Assembly (NCBI RefSeq): GCF_000003195.3
Contig: NW_018396397.1
Coordinates: forward strand, 300,105 to 364,104
DNA length: 64,000 nt
Reading direction: 5' to 3'
Origin: Sorghum bicolor
Taxonomy: Eukaryota; Streptophyta; Magnoliopsida; Poales; Poaceae
Made by a program: the position numbers and the translations under genes. A model generated the notes under the pieces. That model did not search any database, was not told where the DNA came from, and worked only from the letters and a program-made list of their open reading frames with translations. This document shows, piece by piece, positions 12,761-23,530 of this stretch; within the stretch, counting starts at the first letter, position 1; each line of letters opens with the position of its first letter.

Positions 12761-14273
12761 GCATTTGAGTCGTCCTCGACTCAAGCTCATCTTCCTCACC
12801 CAAATAAGGCTTCAAATCTACAATGTTAAATGTGGGACTAACCCCAAAATCTGCAGGAAGATCAAGCTTATATGCATTCTCATTAATTCGTTGCAGCACT
12901 TTAAAAGGACCATCAGCTCTAGGCATCAATTTGGATTTTCTCAGTTCTGGAAATCTATCTTTTCGCAAATGCAACCAAACCAAATCCCCAGGTTCCAGAA
13001 TCAATTGCTTTCTACCTTTATCTCCAGCGCATTTGTACTTAGCATTCATGCGCTCTATATTTTGTTTAGTGGCTTCATGCAATTTTAACATCAATTCAGC
13101 ACGTTGCTTAGCATCAAAATTTATTTTTTCAGAACTTGGCAAAGGCATTAAATCAATAGGAGCACGTGGCAAGAAGCCATAGACAATCTCAAAAGGACAC
13201 ATTTTTGTAGTAGAATGCAATGAACGATTATAGGCGAACTCAATATGAGGCAAACATTCTTCCCACATCTTAATATTCTTCTTTAAAACAGCCCTTAACA
13301 TAGTGGATAAAGTTCTATTAACAACTTCAGTTTGACCATCAGTTTGGGGATGACAAGTGGTGGAAAATAAAAGCTTAGTCCCCAATTTGAACCACAAAGT
13401 CTTCCAAAAATGACTAAGAAATTTAGCATCACGATCAGAAACAATTGTGTTGGGCACACCATGTAAGCGAACAATTTCTCGAAAGAACAAATCAGCAATA
13501 TTTGTAGCATCATCAGTTTTATGACATGGTATAAAATGTGCCATCTTAGAAAATCTATCAACAACCACAAACACACTATCACGTCCCCTCCTAGTCCTCG
13601 GTAGTCCCAACACAAAATCCATAGATATATCCTCCCAAGGAGCATTAGGAACAGGAAGAGGTAAATACAAACCATGGGGATTTAACCGTGACTTTGCCTT
13701 TTGACATGTTGTGCAACGAGCAACAAACCTCTCCACATCTCTCCTCATCCTTGGCCAAAAGAAATGACCAGCAAGTATGTCCTCCGTCTTCTCTGCTCCA
13801 AAATGTCCCATCAAACCTCCTCCATGAGCTTCCTGTAACAACAACAAACGAACAGAGCTAGCTGGAATGCATAGCTTGTTAGCTCTAAACACAAACCCAT
13901 CACTCACGATGAATTTATTCCACCCTTTTCCATCTTTACAATGCAGCAACACGTCTCTAAAATCAGCATCATGAACATATTGGTCTTTAATTGTTTCTAA
14001 CCCAAATATCTTGTAATCAAGTTGATTCAGCAAAGTATATCTCTGTGATAAAGCATCAGCAATAATATTTTCCTTTCCTTTCTTGTGCTTAATAATATAA
14101 GGAAAAGATTCAATAAATTCAACCCATTTTGCATGCCTACGATTCAGTTTTCCTTGACTACGAATATGTTTCAAAGATTCATGATCAGAATGGATAATAA
14201 ACTCTTTGGGCCACAAATAATGCTGCCATGTCTCTGATGTTCTAACAAGAGCATAGAGTTCTTTATCATAAGT

Positions 14274-15207
14274 TTAATAATTGAGAACAGGCCCACTCAA
14301 TTTCTCACTAAAATATGCAATAGGTTTTCCCTCTTGTAATAAAACACCTCCCAAACCAATTCCACTAGCATCATATTCAAGCTCAAAAGTCTTATTAAAA
14401 TTAGCAAGTTGTAGGAGAGGTGCATGAGTTAACTTATCTTTCAACATGTTGAATGAATTCTCTTGTGCTTTGCCCCAATCAAAAGGCACCCCCTTCTTTG
14501 TAAGCTCATTCAATGGTGCAGCAATGGTGCTGAAATCCTTCACAAAACGGCGATAGAATCCAGCAAGTCCTAGGAAACTCCGCACCTGGGTGATAGTATT
14601 TGGGACAGGCCATCCCTGTATAGCTTCCACATTGGCTTGATCAACCTCAATTCCCTGTGGAGTCACAACATAACCAAGAAAAGACACTCGATCGGTGCAA
14701 AAGGTGCACTTCTCATGGTTACCAAATAAACGTGCCTCGCGTAGTGCATTAAAAACAGCACGTAAATGATCAAGATGTTCATCCAATGATTTGCTGTAAA
14801 TCAATATGTCATCAAAATATACGACAACAAATTTCCCAATGAAAGCACGCAAGACCTCGTTCATTAATCTCATGAAAGTACTAGGTGCATTAGTTAACCC
14901 AAAAGGCATGACTAACCACTCATACAAACCGAACTTAGTTTTGAAAGCAGTTTTCCATTCATCTCCCAATTTCATACGAATCTGGTGGTACCCACTACGT
15001 AAATCAACTTTTGAAAACACAACAGCACCACTCAGTTCATCTAGCATATCATCTAATCGTGGAATAGGGTGTCGATATCGAATGGTGATATTATTAATAG
15101 CTCTACAATCAACACACATACGCCATGTTCCATATTTCTTAGGCACTAAAATTACTGGAACAGCACAAGGACTAAGAGATTCTCGGACATAACCTTTGTC
15201 TAGTAGT
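14274..15207 (-). pseudogene. CRM-1 reverse transcriptase and RNase H start, truncated
   Basis: This frame encodes the Ty3/gypsy RT. Counting from the GTG at 15146, the motifs are [11 protein letters not shown] (8-18), [14 protein letters not shown] (43-56), [12 protein letters not shown] (80-91) and the catalytic YFDD at 110-113. Then come thumb and RNase H segments ([12 protein letters not shown] and [17 protein letters not shown]). The frame is interrupted upstream at 15207 by the CRM-2 insertion. It stops downstream at a TAA (14274-14276) inside RNase H. The sequence after the stop continues the same frame, so this looks like a point nonsense change. The priming-side part of RT lies beyond CRM-2, in or near the assembly gap. 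Confidence 0.85.
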
Positions 15208-16278
15208 TGATGAGGACATCAACACCATCGATATATCCGCACCTACACCAGTTGGTCCTCTTACTCGTGCTCATGCCCGTCAACTCAACCTTCAAGTAAG
15301 TTCAGTTTTAAACTCTTGTCAATCATATTTAGACAATGGAGACACGTGCACTTTCGTGTTGCTCAAGAATAATGGACAAGATCAGCAAGGGAAGGTTCAA
15401 CTGCATTCAGAATTTGAGGCAACACCAACTTCAAGGGCTGATTGCATATGGGAAGAGTGATAACTTAACAAAGGTGATTGGAGGTCAGGTCCAAGCCTCC
15501 ACAACATCCTCTATCAAGTTACCACGTCGCTTCTAAAGCAAGGAAACAAAGAGTCCAAACCCAACATGTTTTGGGAGTTGGATTCGGACTGGAAAATAAC
15601 TCTAACTTGTATGGATCACCACGGCGTCATATGGACTCCAACTGGGACGTTCCTATACTTGTTGGAAATCTCATGAAGTCTACTTTCCAATGGGTCCAAC
15701 CACATATCTATGCAGCTTATGAGTCGGGCGCAGTCCTTGTTTTCGTGCCGACACCTTTTTCTGTTTTGGTGCTGCGTCACCCTATTTTGGACCAATGGCC
15801 CATGTATCAAGTTGAGTCCATTAGGGACGCGTCCTATGGTTAGAGGATGACTCTAGCACCCCTTTGGTCGTCCTCCCCTCTATTTATTTACATCTAGAGC
15901 CGCCATGAACAACTGGGTTTTGATTAGATAAAGTTTAGCCTTCGCTACTTGCTTGTAAACGCGCGTGCTGATCCAGCCGCCCGTCTTCTTGTTTTCGAAA
16001 CCCCACTTCATTAGAGATTGAGTTTAAAACCTTCATTTACATCTAGTGTTTTAGTACTTGTTCTTGCTGGTTCTTCGATTGCTTGCACGACGAGTGCCCT
16101 AGTGGCCGGGTGTTGCGCTCCACAAGATCGTGACAGCCATTGGAGGCGGTGTATCGGTTGCTAAGGCACGGCCTTAGAAGGCTGTAGTCGGGCCGTGAAC
16201 GTCATCTCCATTCACTAATCGAGTTATCCAGCGCCTCTCATCGAAAGATCAGGCGAAAACCCTAGTGGGTTCACATCA
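15208..16278 (+). repeat. CRM-2 5' LTR
   Basis: 1071 bp, starting TGATGAGGACATC and ending GGTTCACATCA. It is matched by the 3' LTR at 20149-21227 with about 15 substitutions, a ~9-bp indel (TTCTACTTGTTATTG against TTCTTG) and a 1-bp indel. The first ~250 bp correspond to pol C-terminal codons in the 3' copy. A weak TATA-like TATTTATTTA lies at 15881-15890 and is the only candidate core promoter I see. Confidence 0.92.
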
Positions 16279-16297
16279 GTTGGTAATCAGAGCAAGG
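16279..16297 (+). other. CRM-2 primer binding site (initiator-Met tRNA type), altered
   Basis: Directly after the LTR the sequence reads GTTGGTAATCAGAGCAAGG. The usual plant initiator-methionine tRNA primer site is TGGTATCAGAGC, so this copy carries one extra A. CRM-1 has the unaltered form at 38301-38318 on the opposite strand. Confidence 0.8.
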
Positions 16298-17256
16298 TTT
16301 ATCGGTGAGAGATTTCCAGTTCTTCGTGTTTGTTTTTCCTATAGTCCAAAAAAAAGCCAAAAAATATAGCAGATTTGTTTTCCATAATCCTATAAATCCT
16401 TTGTGTCGTGGCTAGTACTACTTAGTTAGGGCTGGTTGAATGAGTGTTTGCTTCGGTCGTGTCCAGTGCTGGTTTTAGTTTAGTCCTTTAGAGTTTTGAG
16501 TTCTTGTCACCATCTAGTCACAACTGCGTCCAATCTATTGTGGGTTGGAATTTGAGTAGATCTTGATAATAGGTGCAGCCACTTGTTGGTCTATTCTGCG
16601 TTTCCATCAACGTGATCCAAAAGGAAAGATAGCACTTCATACTTGTGCTAGATATATTAAATTTTGAGGTTCAGCCTTACTCTAGTGAGAGGGTGAGAGT
16701 GGTGAAGTGATATTTTGTACTATTTTGTTTATATAATCAGGTTTTGAGGTTCCCCAAAAAAAAAGAAAAGAGAAAGAAAAAAATAAAGAAAAAAAAGAAA
16801 GAAAGAAAGAAAAAAGTAAAAAAAATCAAAAAAAGGGATTGTTGTTCCTTTTGTTTCCAGTAGTGCTGCTCATTTTGTTTCTAGTCGTGTGATGTGTTTT
16901 CCCTTTGTGTTCAGGCTCGCGTCTCTAGCACGGTCTAGGCTAAGACCAGCACAGTACCATCGTCGAACGCTTATTCAGCTCGCTTTTATAACTAACGTGG
17001 TGCTAGTTCGTTCCTTGTTTCAGCCCACCTATAGCTCCACATACTCTACAGCTTGACAGGTCTTGTGCTGCAGCACCGATACACTTCGTCCATTGCTGTA
17101 CACTTGTTGGCAGACGACCCCTCCTGTCAAGCAAGATAAGAATTGGTAAGAACTTGTGTTACAGGTTGAGTGTGAGTGACTTGCTGTAGCTACATCCTAG
17201 TAGTTGTAGGGCTTTTATTTCTTCACTTGCCTTTTTGTTGTCTTTGTCTTTGAACC
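16298..17256 (+). other. CRM-2 untranslated leader
   Basis: About 960 bp between PBS and gag with no convincing ORF. It holds a long A/G tract (about 16755-16838, with GAAA and GAAAG units). The homologous leader of CRM-1 shows the same tract as a C/T run at about 37826-37878. The site matching the Tat-A insertion point in CRM-1 (CAGTACCATCG) is intact here near 16950-16965. Confidence 0.75.
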
Positions 17257-19527
17257 ATGCCAGGGGCAGATGATGGTAACGAAACACCACATACACCTCG
17301 CACTAAGGGCATCATACAACATTTTGAAAGGAAAGTGAAGCTGCACACAGAGGGACTTGATAACGACTTGCAGGTGACAAATGAAAAGCTGGGGCAGTTG
17401 GAGGCTACGCAGATTGCCACAAACAACAAGCTCACAAGTTTGGAGGAATCCGTTGCTAGTGTGGACAAAAGCCTTGCTGCTCTCCTAAGGCGATTTGATG
17501 ATTTCCACACCGAAGATAAAGAGAAGCATAAAGAAGAAAAGGAGGGAGATCGAGAGCACGGTAGTCATGAAGATGACTACACTAGTGATACTGAACATGA
17601 TGATCAAGACACTCGTGATCGACGTCGCCTTCGTCACAACCGTAGAGGTATGGGTGGCAACCGCCGACGCGAGGTGCACAATAATGATGATGCTTTCAGT
17701 AAGATTAAATTTAAGATACCTCCTTTTGATGGTAAATATGACCCTGATGCTTACATCACTTGGGAGATTGCTGTTGATCAAAAGTTTGCATGTCATGAAT
17801 TTCCTGAGACTACAGGTGTTAGGGCTGCTACTAGTGAGTTTATAGATTTTGCTTCTGTTTGGTGGATAGAATATGGAAAGAAAAATCCTAATAACTTACC
17901 TAGAACTTGGGATGCGCTGAAAAGGGCCATGAGAGCTAGATTTGTTCCATCTTACTATGCGCGTGATATGATAAATAATTTGCAGCAATTAAGACAAGGT
18001 GCTAAAAGTGTAGAAGAATATTATCAGGAATTACAAACGGGTATGTTGTGTTGTAACCTAGAGGAGGATGAGGAACCGGCTATGGCTAGATTTTTGGGTG
18101 GGTTCAATCGGGAAATTCAGGACATCCTCGCTTACATAGAATACAATAATGTAACCCATTTGTTTCATCTTGCTTGTAAAGCTGAAAGGGAAGTGCAGGG
18201 ACGACGTGCTAGCGCAAGGAGTAATATTTCTGCAGGGAAGGCTAATTCATGGCAGCAACACATGGCTTCAACTCCATCTACACATATTTCTACTCCATCA
18301 TCTAGTGACAAGACTCGAGCTGCCCCCACCAATTCAGTTGCGAAGACGATGCAAAAGCCTGCTGCGAGTACTTCATCCGTGGCATCGACGGGTAGAACAA
18401 GCAACATACAATGTCATCGGTGCAAGGGATATGGGCACATGATGCGTGACTGCCCAAACAAGCGAGTTATGATTGTCAGGGATGATGGTGAGTACTCATC
18501 TGCTAGTGAAGCGGACCACTATGAGAGCTTGATCGTGCAGCGAGTGCTTAGTGCACAAATGGAGATGGCGGAGCAAAATCAGCGACACATTTTATTCCAA
18601 ACAAAGTGTGTCATCAAAGAGCGTTCTTGTCGCATGATCATTGATGGAGGTAGCTGCAACAACTTGGCAAGCAGTGATATGGTGCAGAAGCTTGCCCTCA
18701 TCACCAAACCACACCCGCATCCCTACTACATCCAATGGCTGAACAACAGTGGTAAGGCAAAGGTAACTAGACTTGTGAGAATTAATTTTTCCATCGGATC
18801 CCACAAAGATATTGTTGAATGTGATGTTGTGCCTATGCAAGCTTGTAACATTCTGCTAGGTAGACCTTGGCAATTTGATAGAGATTCTATGCATCATGGT
18901 AGATCAAATCAGTATTCTTTTCTATACCATGATCGCAAAATTGTGTTGCATCCTATGTCCCCTGAAACTATTATGCAAACTGATGTTGCTAGGGCTACTA
19001 AAGCAAAGAGCAAGAGCAATAAAAATGATAAATCTGTAATTGGTAACAAAGATGAGATAAAACTGAAAGGACGTTGTATTATAGCTACAAAATCAGATAT
19101 TAATGAGTTCAATGCATCCACTTCTGTTGCTTATGCTTTGATATGCAAGGATGCTTTGATTTCAATTGAGGATATGCAATGTTCTTTGCCCCCTGCTGTT
19201 GCTAACGTTTTGCAGGAGTATTCTGATGTGTTTCCAAGTGAGGTACCAGCGGGGCTGCCTCCACTACGCGGGATTGAGCACCAAATTGATCTTATTCCTG
19301 GAGCAGTTTTGCCAAATCGTGCACCATACAAGACAAACTCGGAGGAAACAAAGGAAATTCAGCGACAAGTGCAAGAACTACTAGACAAAGGTTATGTCCG
19401 AGAATCTCTTAGTCCTTGTGCTGTTCCAGTAATTTTAGTGCCTAAAAAAGATGGAACATGGCGTATGTGTGTTGATTGTAGAGCTATTAATAATATCACC
19501 ATTCGATATCGACACCCTATCCCATGA
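17257..19527 (+). pseudogene. CRM-2 gag-protease and start of RT, ending in premature TGA
   Basis: The ATG at 17257 begins MPGADDGNETPHTP, and the frame stays open for 756 codons. Residues 20-90 look coiled-coil and charged. The retrotransposon gag core lies at about 150-310 (motifs KFKIPPFDGKYDPDAYI and FVPSYYARDM). A CCHC zinc knuckle has C386, C389, H394 and C399, and the aspartic protease has its catalytic Asp at D463 in IIDGGSCN. RT begins after about residue 640 with [18 protein letters not shown]. The frame stops at TGA 19525-19527, where CRM-1 has CGA, a C-to-T change at CpG. Against CRM-1 it lacks about 28 codons in the gag-protease linker. Gag would form the particle and protease would mature it. 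Without RT the copy depends on other elements. Confidence 0.87.
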
Positions 19528-20401
19528 TTAGATGATATGCTAGATGAACTGAGTGGTGCTGTTGTGTTTTCAAAAGTTGATTTACGTAGTGGGTACCACC
19601 AGATTCGTATGAAATTGGGAGATGAATGGAAAACTGAATGTTTGCCTCATATTGAGTTCGCCTATAATCGTTCATTGCATTCTACTACAAAAATGTTGTC
19701 CTTTTGAGATTGTCTATGGCTTCTTGCCACGTGCTCCTATTGATTTAATGCCTTTGCCAAGTTCTGAAAAAATAAATTTTGATGCTAAGCAACGTGCTGA
19801 ATTGATGTTAAAATTGCATGAAGCCACTAAACAAAACATAGAGCGCATGAATGCTAAGTACAAATGCGCTGGAGATAAAGGTAGAAAGCAATTGATTCTG
19901 GAACCTGGGGATTTGGTTTGGTTGCATTTGTGAAAAGATAGATTTCCAGAACTGAGAAAATCCAAATTGATGCCTAGAGCTGATGGTCCTTTTAAAGTGC
20001 TGCAACGAATTAATGAGAATGCATATAAGCTTGATCTTCCTGCAGATTTTGGAGTTAGTCCCACATTTAACATTGCAGATTTGAAACCATATTTGGGTGA
20101 GGAACATGAGCTTGAGTCGAGGACGACTCAAATGCAAGAAAGGGAGGATGATGAGGACATCAACACCATCGATATATCCGCACCTACACCAGTTGGTCCT
20201 CTTACTCGTGCTCGTGCCCGTCAACTCAACCTTCAAGTAAGTTCAGTTTTAAACTCTTGTCAATCATATTTAGACAATGGAGACACGTGCACTTTCATGT
20301 TGCTCAAGAATAATGGACAAGATCAGCAAGGGAAGGTTCAACTGCATTCAGAATTTGAGGCAACACCAACTTCAAGGGCTGATTGCATATGGGAAGAGTG
20401 A
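19528..20401 (+). pseudogene. CRM-2 pol remnant: RT stub joined to integrase C-terminus
   Basis: After the TGA the RT frame continues to GDEWKT. Near 19636 it jumps to sequence that in CRM-1 lies about 1.7 kb downstream, in late integrase ([13 protein letters not shown]). One extra T near 19696 and a TGA at 19931-19933 (CGA in CRM-1) break the rest. The last part, from about 19967, encodes the integrase C-terminal region ([18 protein letters not shown]). It runs through the PPT and 253 bp into the 3' LTR, ending at 20401 after [14 protein letters not shown]. It has no catalytic residues of RT or integrase. Confidence 0.85.
20136..20148 (+). other. CRM-2 polypurine tract
   Basis: AAGAAAGGGAGGA directly precedes the TGATGAGG of the 3' LTR, identical to the CRM-1 tract on the other strand. 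It is in the pol reading frame. Confidence 0.8.
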
Positions 20402-21227
20402 TAACTTAACAAAGGTGATTGGAGATCAGGTCCAAGCCTCCACAACATCCTCTATCAAGTTACCACGTCGCTTCTAAAGCAAGGAAACAAAGAGTCCAAA
20501 CCCAACACGTTTTGGGAGTTGGATTCGGACTGGAAAATAACTCCAACTTGTATGGATCACCACGGCGTCATATGGACTCCAACTGGGACGTTCCTATACT
20601 TGTTGGAAATCTCATGAAGTCTACTTTCCAATGGGGCCAACCACATATCTATGCAGCTTATGAGTCGGGCGCAGTCCTTGTTTTCGTGCCGACACCTTTT
20701 TCTGTTTTGGTGCTGCGTCACCCTATTTTGGACCAATGGCCCATGTATCAAGTTGAGTCCATTAGGGACGCGTCCTAGGGTTGGAGGATGACTCTAGCAC
20801 CCCTTTGGTCGTCCTCCCCTCTATTTATTTACATCTAGAGCCGCCATGAACAACTGGGTTTTGATTAGACAAAGTTTAGCCTTCGCTACTTGCTTGTAAA
20901 CGCGCGTGCTGATCCAGCCGCCCGTCTTCTTGTTTTTGAAACCCCACTTCATTAGAGATTGAGTTTAAAACCTTCATTTACATCTAGTATTTTAGTACTT
21001 GTTCTACTTGTTATTGCTAGTTCTTCGATTGCTTGCAGGATGAGTGCCCTAGTGGCCGGGTGTTGCGCTCCACAAGATCGTGACAGCCATTGGAGGCGGT
21101 GTATCGGTTGCTAAGGCGCGGCCTTAGAAGGCTGTAGTCGGGCCGTGAACGTCATCTCCATTCACTAATCGAGTTATCCAGCGCCTCTCATCGAAAGATC
21201 AGGCGAAAACCCTAGTGGTTCACATCA
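20149..21227 (+). repeat. CRM-2 3' LTR
   Basis: 1079 bp, TGATGAGG to CACATCA, partner of 15208-16278. It is followed by the target duplication GTAGT. Confidence 0.92.
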
Positions 21228-21232
21228 GTAGT

Positions 21233-21410
21233 CTGCACTGTGCGGTAACCGGCTAGTTTCTCGCCGTCCCGGGTTTTTTTTTTTTTTTTTTTTTTTACCA
21301 TTCGTGTCCCNNNNNNNNNNNNNNNNNNNNNNNNNNNNNNNNNNNNNNNNNNNNNNNNNNNNNNNNNNNNNNNNNNNNNNNNNNNNNNNNNNNNNNNNNN
21401 NNNNNNNNNN
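21233..21410. other. Unexplained contig end, poly-T and 100-N gap
   Basis: After the GTAGT duplication, CRM-1 pol sequence should resume. Instead there are about 40 unrelated bases, a 23-base T run (21274-21296), a short tail and exactly 100 N (21311-21410). CRM-1 gag-pro resumes at 21411. Judged from CRM-2, about 300 bp of CRM-1 (about 19085-19385 in CRM-2 coordinates) are missing. A 100-N gap is a conventional placeholder, so the true length is unknown. Confidence 0.85.
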
Positions 21411-23224
21411 AGCTATCATACAACGTCCTTTCAGTTTTATCTCATCTTTGTCACAAATTATAGATTTATCATTTCTATTGCTCTCGCTCTTTGCTTTAGT
21501 AGCCCTAGCAACATCAGTTTGCATAATAGTTCCAGGGGACATAGGATGCAACACAATTTTGCGATCATGGTATAGAAAAGAATACTGATTTGATCTACCA
21601 TGATGCATAGAATCTCTATCAAATTGCCAAGGTCTACCTAGCAGAATGTTACAAGCTTGCATAGGCACATCACATTCAACAATATCTTTGTAGGATCCGA
21701 TGGAAAAATTAATTCTCACAAGTCTAGTTACCTTTGCCTTACCACTGTTGTTTAGCCATTGGATGTAGTAGGGATGCGGGTGTGGTTTGGTGTTGAGGGC
21801 AAGCTTCTGCACCATATCGCTGCTTGCCAAGTTGTTGCAGCTACCTCCATCAATGATCATGCGACAAGAACGCTCTTTGATGACACACTTTGTTTGGAAT
21901 AAAATGTGTCGCTGATTTTGCTCCGCCATCTCCATTTGTGCACTAAGCACTCGCTGCACAATCAAGCTCTCATAGTGGTCCGCTTCACCTGCATTAATAT
22001 GTTCTTCTATTTGATCTTCATTACCTGCATGGTCAGTCGCAAGCAGTGCAAGTGTATCCTCATCAAAATCACTAGCAGATGAGTACTCACCATCATCCCT
22101 GACAATCATAACTCGCTTGTTTGGGCAGTCACGCATCATGTGCCCATATCCCTTGCACCGATGACATTGTATGTTGCTTGTTCTACCCGTCGATGCCACG
22201 GATGAAGTACTCGCAGCAGGCTTTTGCATTGTCTTCGCAACTGAATTGGTGGGGGCAGCTCGAGTCTTGTCGCTAGATGATGGAGTAGAAATACGTGTAG
22301 ATGGAGTTGAAGCCATGTGTTGCTGCCATGAATTAGCCTTCCCTGCAGAAATATTACTCCTTGCGCTAGCACGTCGTCCCTGCACTTCCCTTTCAGATTT
22401 ACAAGCAAGATGAAACAAATGGGTTACATTATTGTATTCTTTGTAAGCGAGGATGTCCTAAATTTCCCGATTTAACCCACCCAAAAATCTAGCCATAGCC
22501 GGTTCCTCATCCTCCTCTAGGTTACAACGCAACATACCCGTTTGTAATTCCTGATAATATTCTTCTACACTTTTAGCACCTTGTCTTAATTGCTGCAACT
22601 TATTTATCATATCACGCGCATAGTAAGAGGGAACAAATCTAGCTCTCATGGCCCTTTTTAGCGCATCCCAAGTTCTAGGTAAGTTATTAGGATTTTTCTT
22701 TCCATATTCTATCCACCAAACAGAAGCAAAATCTGTAAACTCACTAGTAGCAGCCCTAACACGTGTAGTCTCAGGAAATTCATGACATGCAAACTTTTGA
22801 TAAACAGCAATCTCTCAAGTGATGTAAGCATCAGGGTCATATTTACCATCAAAAGGGGGTATCTTAAATTTAATCTTACTGAAAGCATCATCATTATTGT
22901 GTACCTCACGTCGGCGGTTGCCACCCATACCTCTACGGTTGTGACGAAGGCGACGTTGATCACGAGTGTCTTGATCATCATGTTCAGTATCACCAGTGTA
23001 GTCATCTTCATGACTACCGTGCTCTCGATCTCCCTCCTTTTCTTCTTTATGCTTCTCTTTATCTTCGGTGTGGAAAGCATCAAATCGCCTTAGGAGAGCA
23101 GCAAGGCTTTTTGTCCACACTAGCAACGGATTCCTCCAAACTTGTGAGCTTGTTGTTTGTGGCAATCTGCGTAGCCTCCAACTGCCCCAGCTTTTCATTT
23201 GTCACCATCATCTGCCCCTGGCAT
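21411..23224 (-). pseudogene. CRM-1 gag-protease, multiply broken
   Basis: The gag ATG is at 23222-23224 on the minus strand. Compared with CRM-2 this copy has a ~98-bp deletion just after the start (flanked by GGT), one extra A in an A-run near 23110, and a TGA at 22815-22817 where CRM-2 has TGG. It also has a TAG at 22458-22460 where CRM-2 has CAG. The part from 22418 down to the gap is open. It contains the CCHC knuckle (CHRCKGYGHMMRDC) and the protease motif IIDGGSCN. It keeps a linker segment (FDEDTLALLATDHAG...) that CRM-2 has lost, which makes it the fuller version of this region. No functional product is expected. Confidence 0.85.
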
Positions 23225-23525
23225 GGTTCAAAGACAAAGACAACAAAAAGGCAAGTGAAGAAATAAAAGCCCTACAACTACTAGGATGTAGCTACAGCAA
23301 GTCGCTCACACTCAACCTGTAACACAAGTTCTTACCAATTCTTACCTTGCTTGACAGGAGGGGTCGTCTGCCAACAAGTGTACAGCAATGGACGAAGTGT
23401 ATCGGTGCTGCAGCACAAGACCTGTCAAGCTGTAGAGTATGTGGAGCTATAGGTGGGCTGAAACAAGGAACAAACTAGCACCACGTTAGTTATAAAAGCG
23501 AGCTGAATAAGCGTTCGACGATGGT
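23225..23525 (-). other. CRM-1 leader, 3' part (before Tat-A)
   Basis: This is untranslated leader homologous to CRM-2 at about 16960-17256, inverted. It is interrupted at 23530 by Tat-A, and the rest of the leader resumes at 37716. I see no gene. Confidence 0.85.
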
Positions 23526-23530
23526 ACTGT

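Larger units (their letters stand above)
12420..14216 (-). pseudogene. CRM-1 pol 3' part: RNase H end, integrase, C-terminal CR region
   Basis: The frame is open for 598 codons. It begins in the C-terminal part of RNase H (residues 1-60, motif ADALSQR). The integrase zinc-binding residues are H131, H138, C168 and C171. The catalytic DD35E triad is D200, D261 and E297. The chromovirus-style C-terminal domain spans about 400-480 (motifs [17 protein letters not shown] and ADGPFKVL). The tail crosses the PPT into the LTR with the [10 protein letters not shown] repeats and [12 protein letters not shown], as expected for CRM elements, whose tail has been linked to centromere targeting. The frame is cut off from RT by a TAA at 14274-14276. 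Its last residues come from the joined ends of the 752-bp LTR deletion, not the native end. In life this enzyme would insert cDNA in the nucleus. Here it is a fragment. Confidence 0.85.
15208..21227 (+). mobile_element. CRM-2: deleted CRM-type element inserted into CRM-1 pol
   Basis: It starts TGATGAGG at 15208 and ends CACATCA at 21227, flanked by the target duplication GTAGT (15203-15207 and 21228-21232). Order: 5' LTR, PBS, leader, gag-protease-RT start, deletion junction, integrase C-terminus, PPT, 3' LTR. Its orientation is opposite to CRM-1. Against CRM-1 it lacks about 1.7 kb covering most of RT, RNase H and the integrase core, joined near 19636, and about 28 codons of gag near 18508. 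It is therefore a short, non-autonomous copy of 6020 bp. The two LTRs differ by about 15 substitutions plus two indels. Confidence 0.92.

Noticed and set aside
12693..13182. Plus-strand ORFs of 119-131 codons over CRM-1 integrase (also 19714-20236, minus)
   Set aside because: They are mirror frames of the integrase C-terminal region, present in both CRM copies only because the coding strand is conserved.
15478..15843. 119-121-codon ORF inside CRM LTRs (also 20419-20778, 38768-39127)
   Set aside because: It is downstream of the pol stop within the LTR, with a second open frame on the other strand and no domain. No support as a gene.
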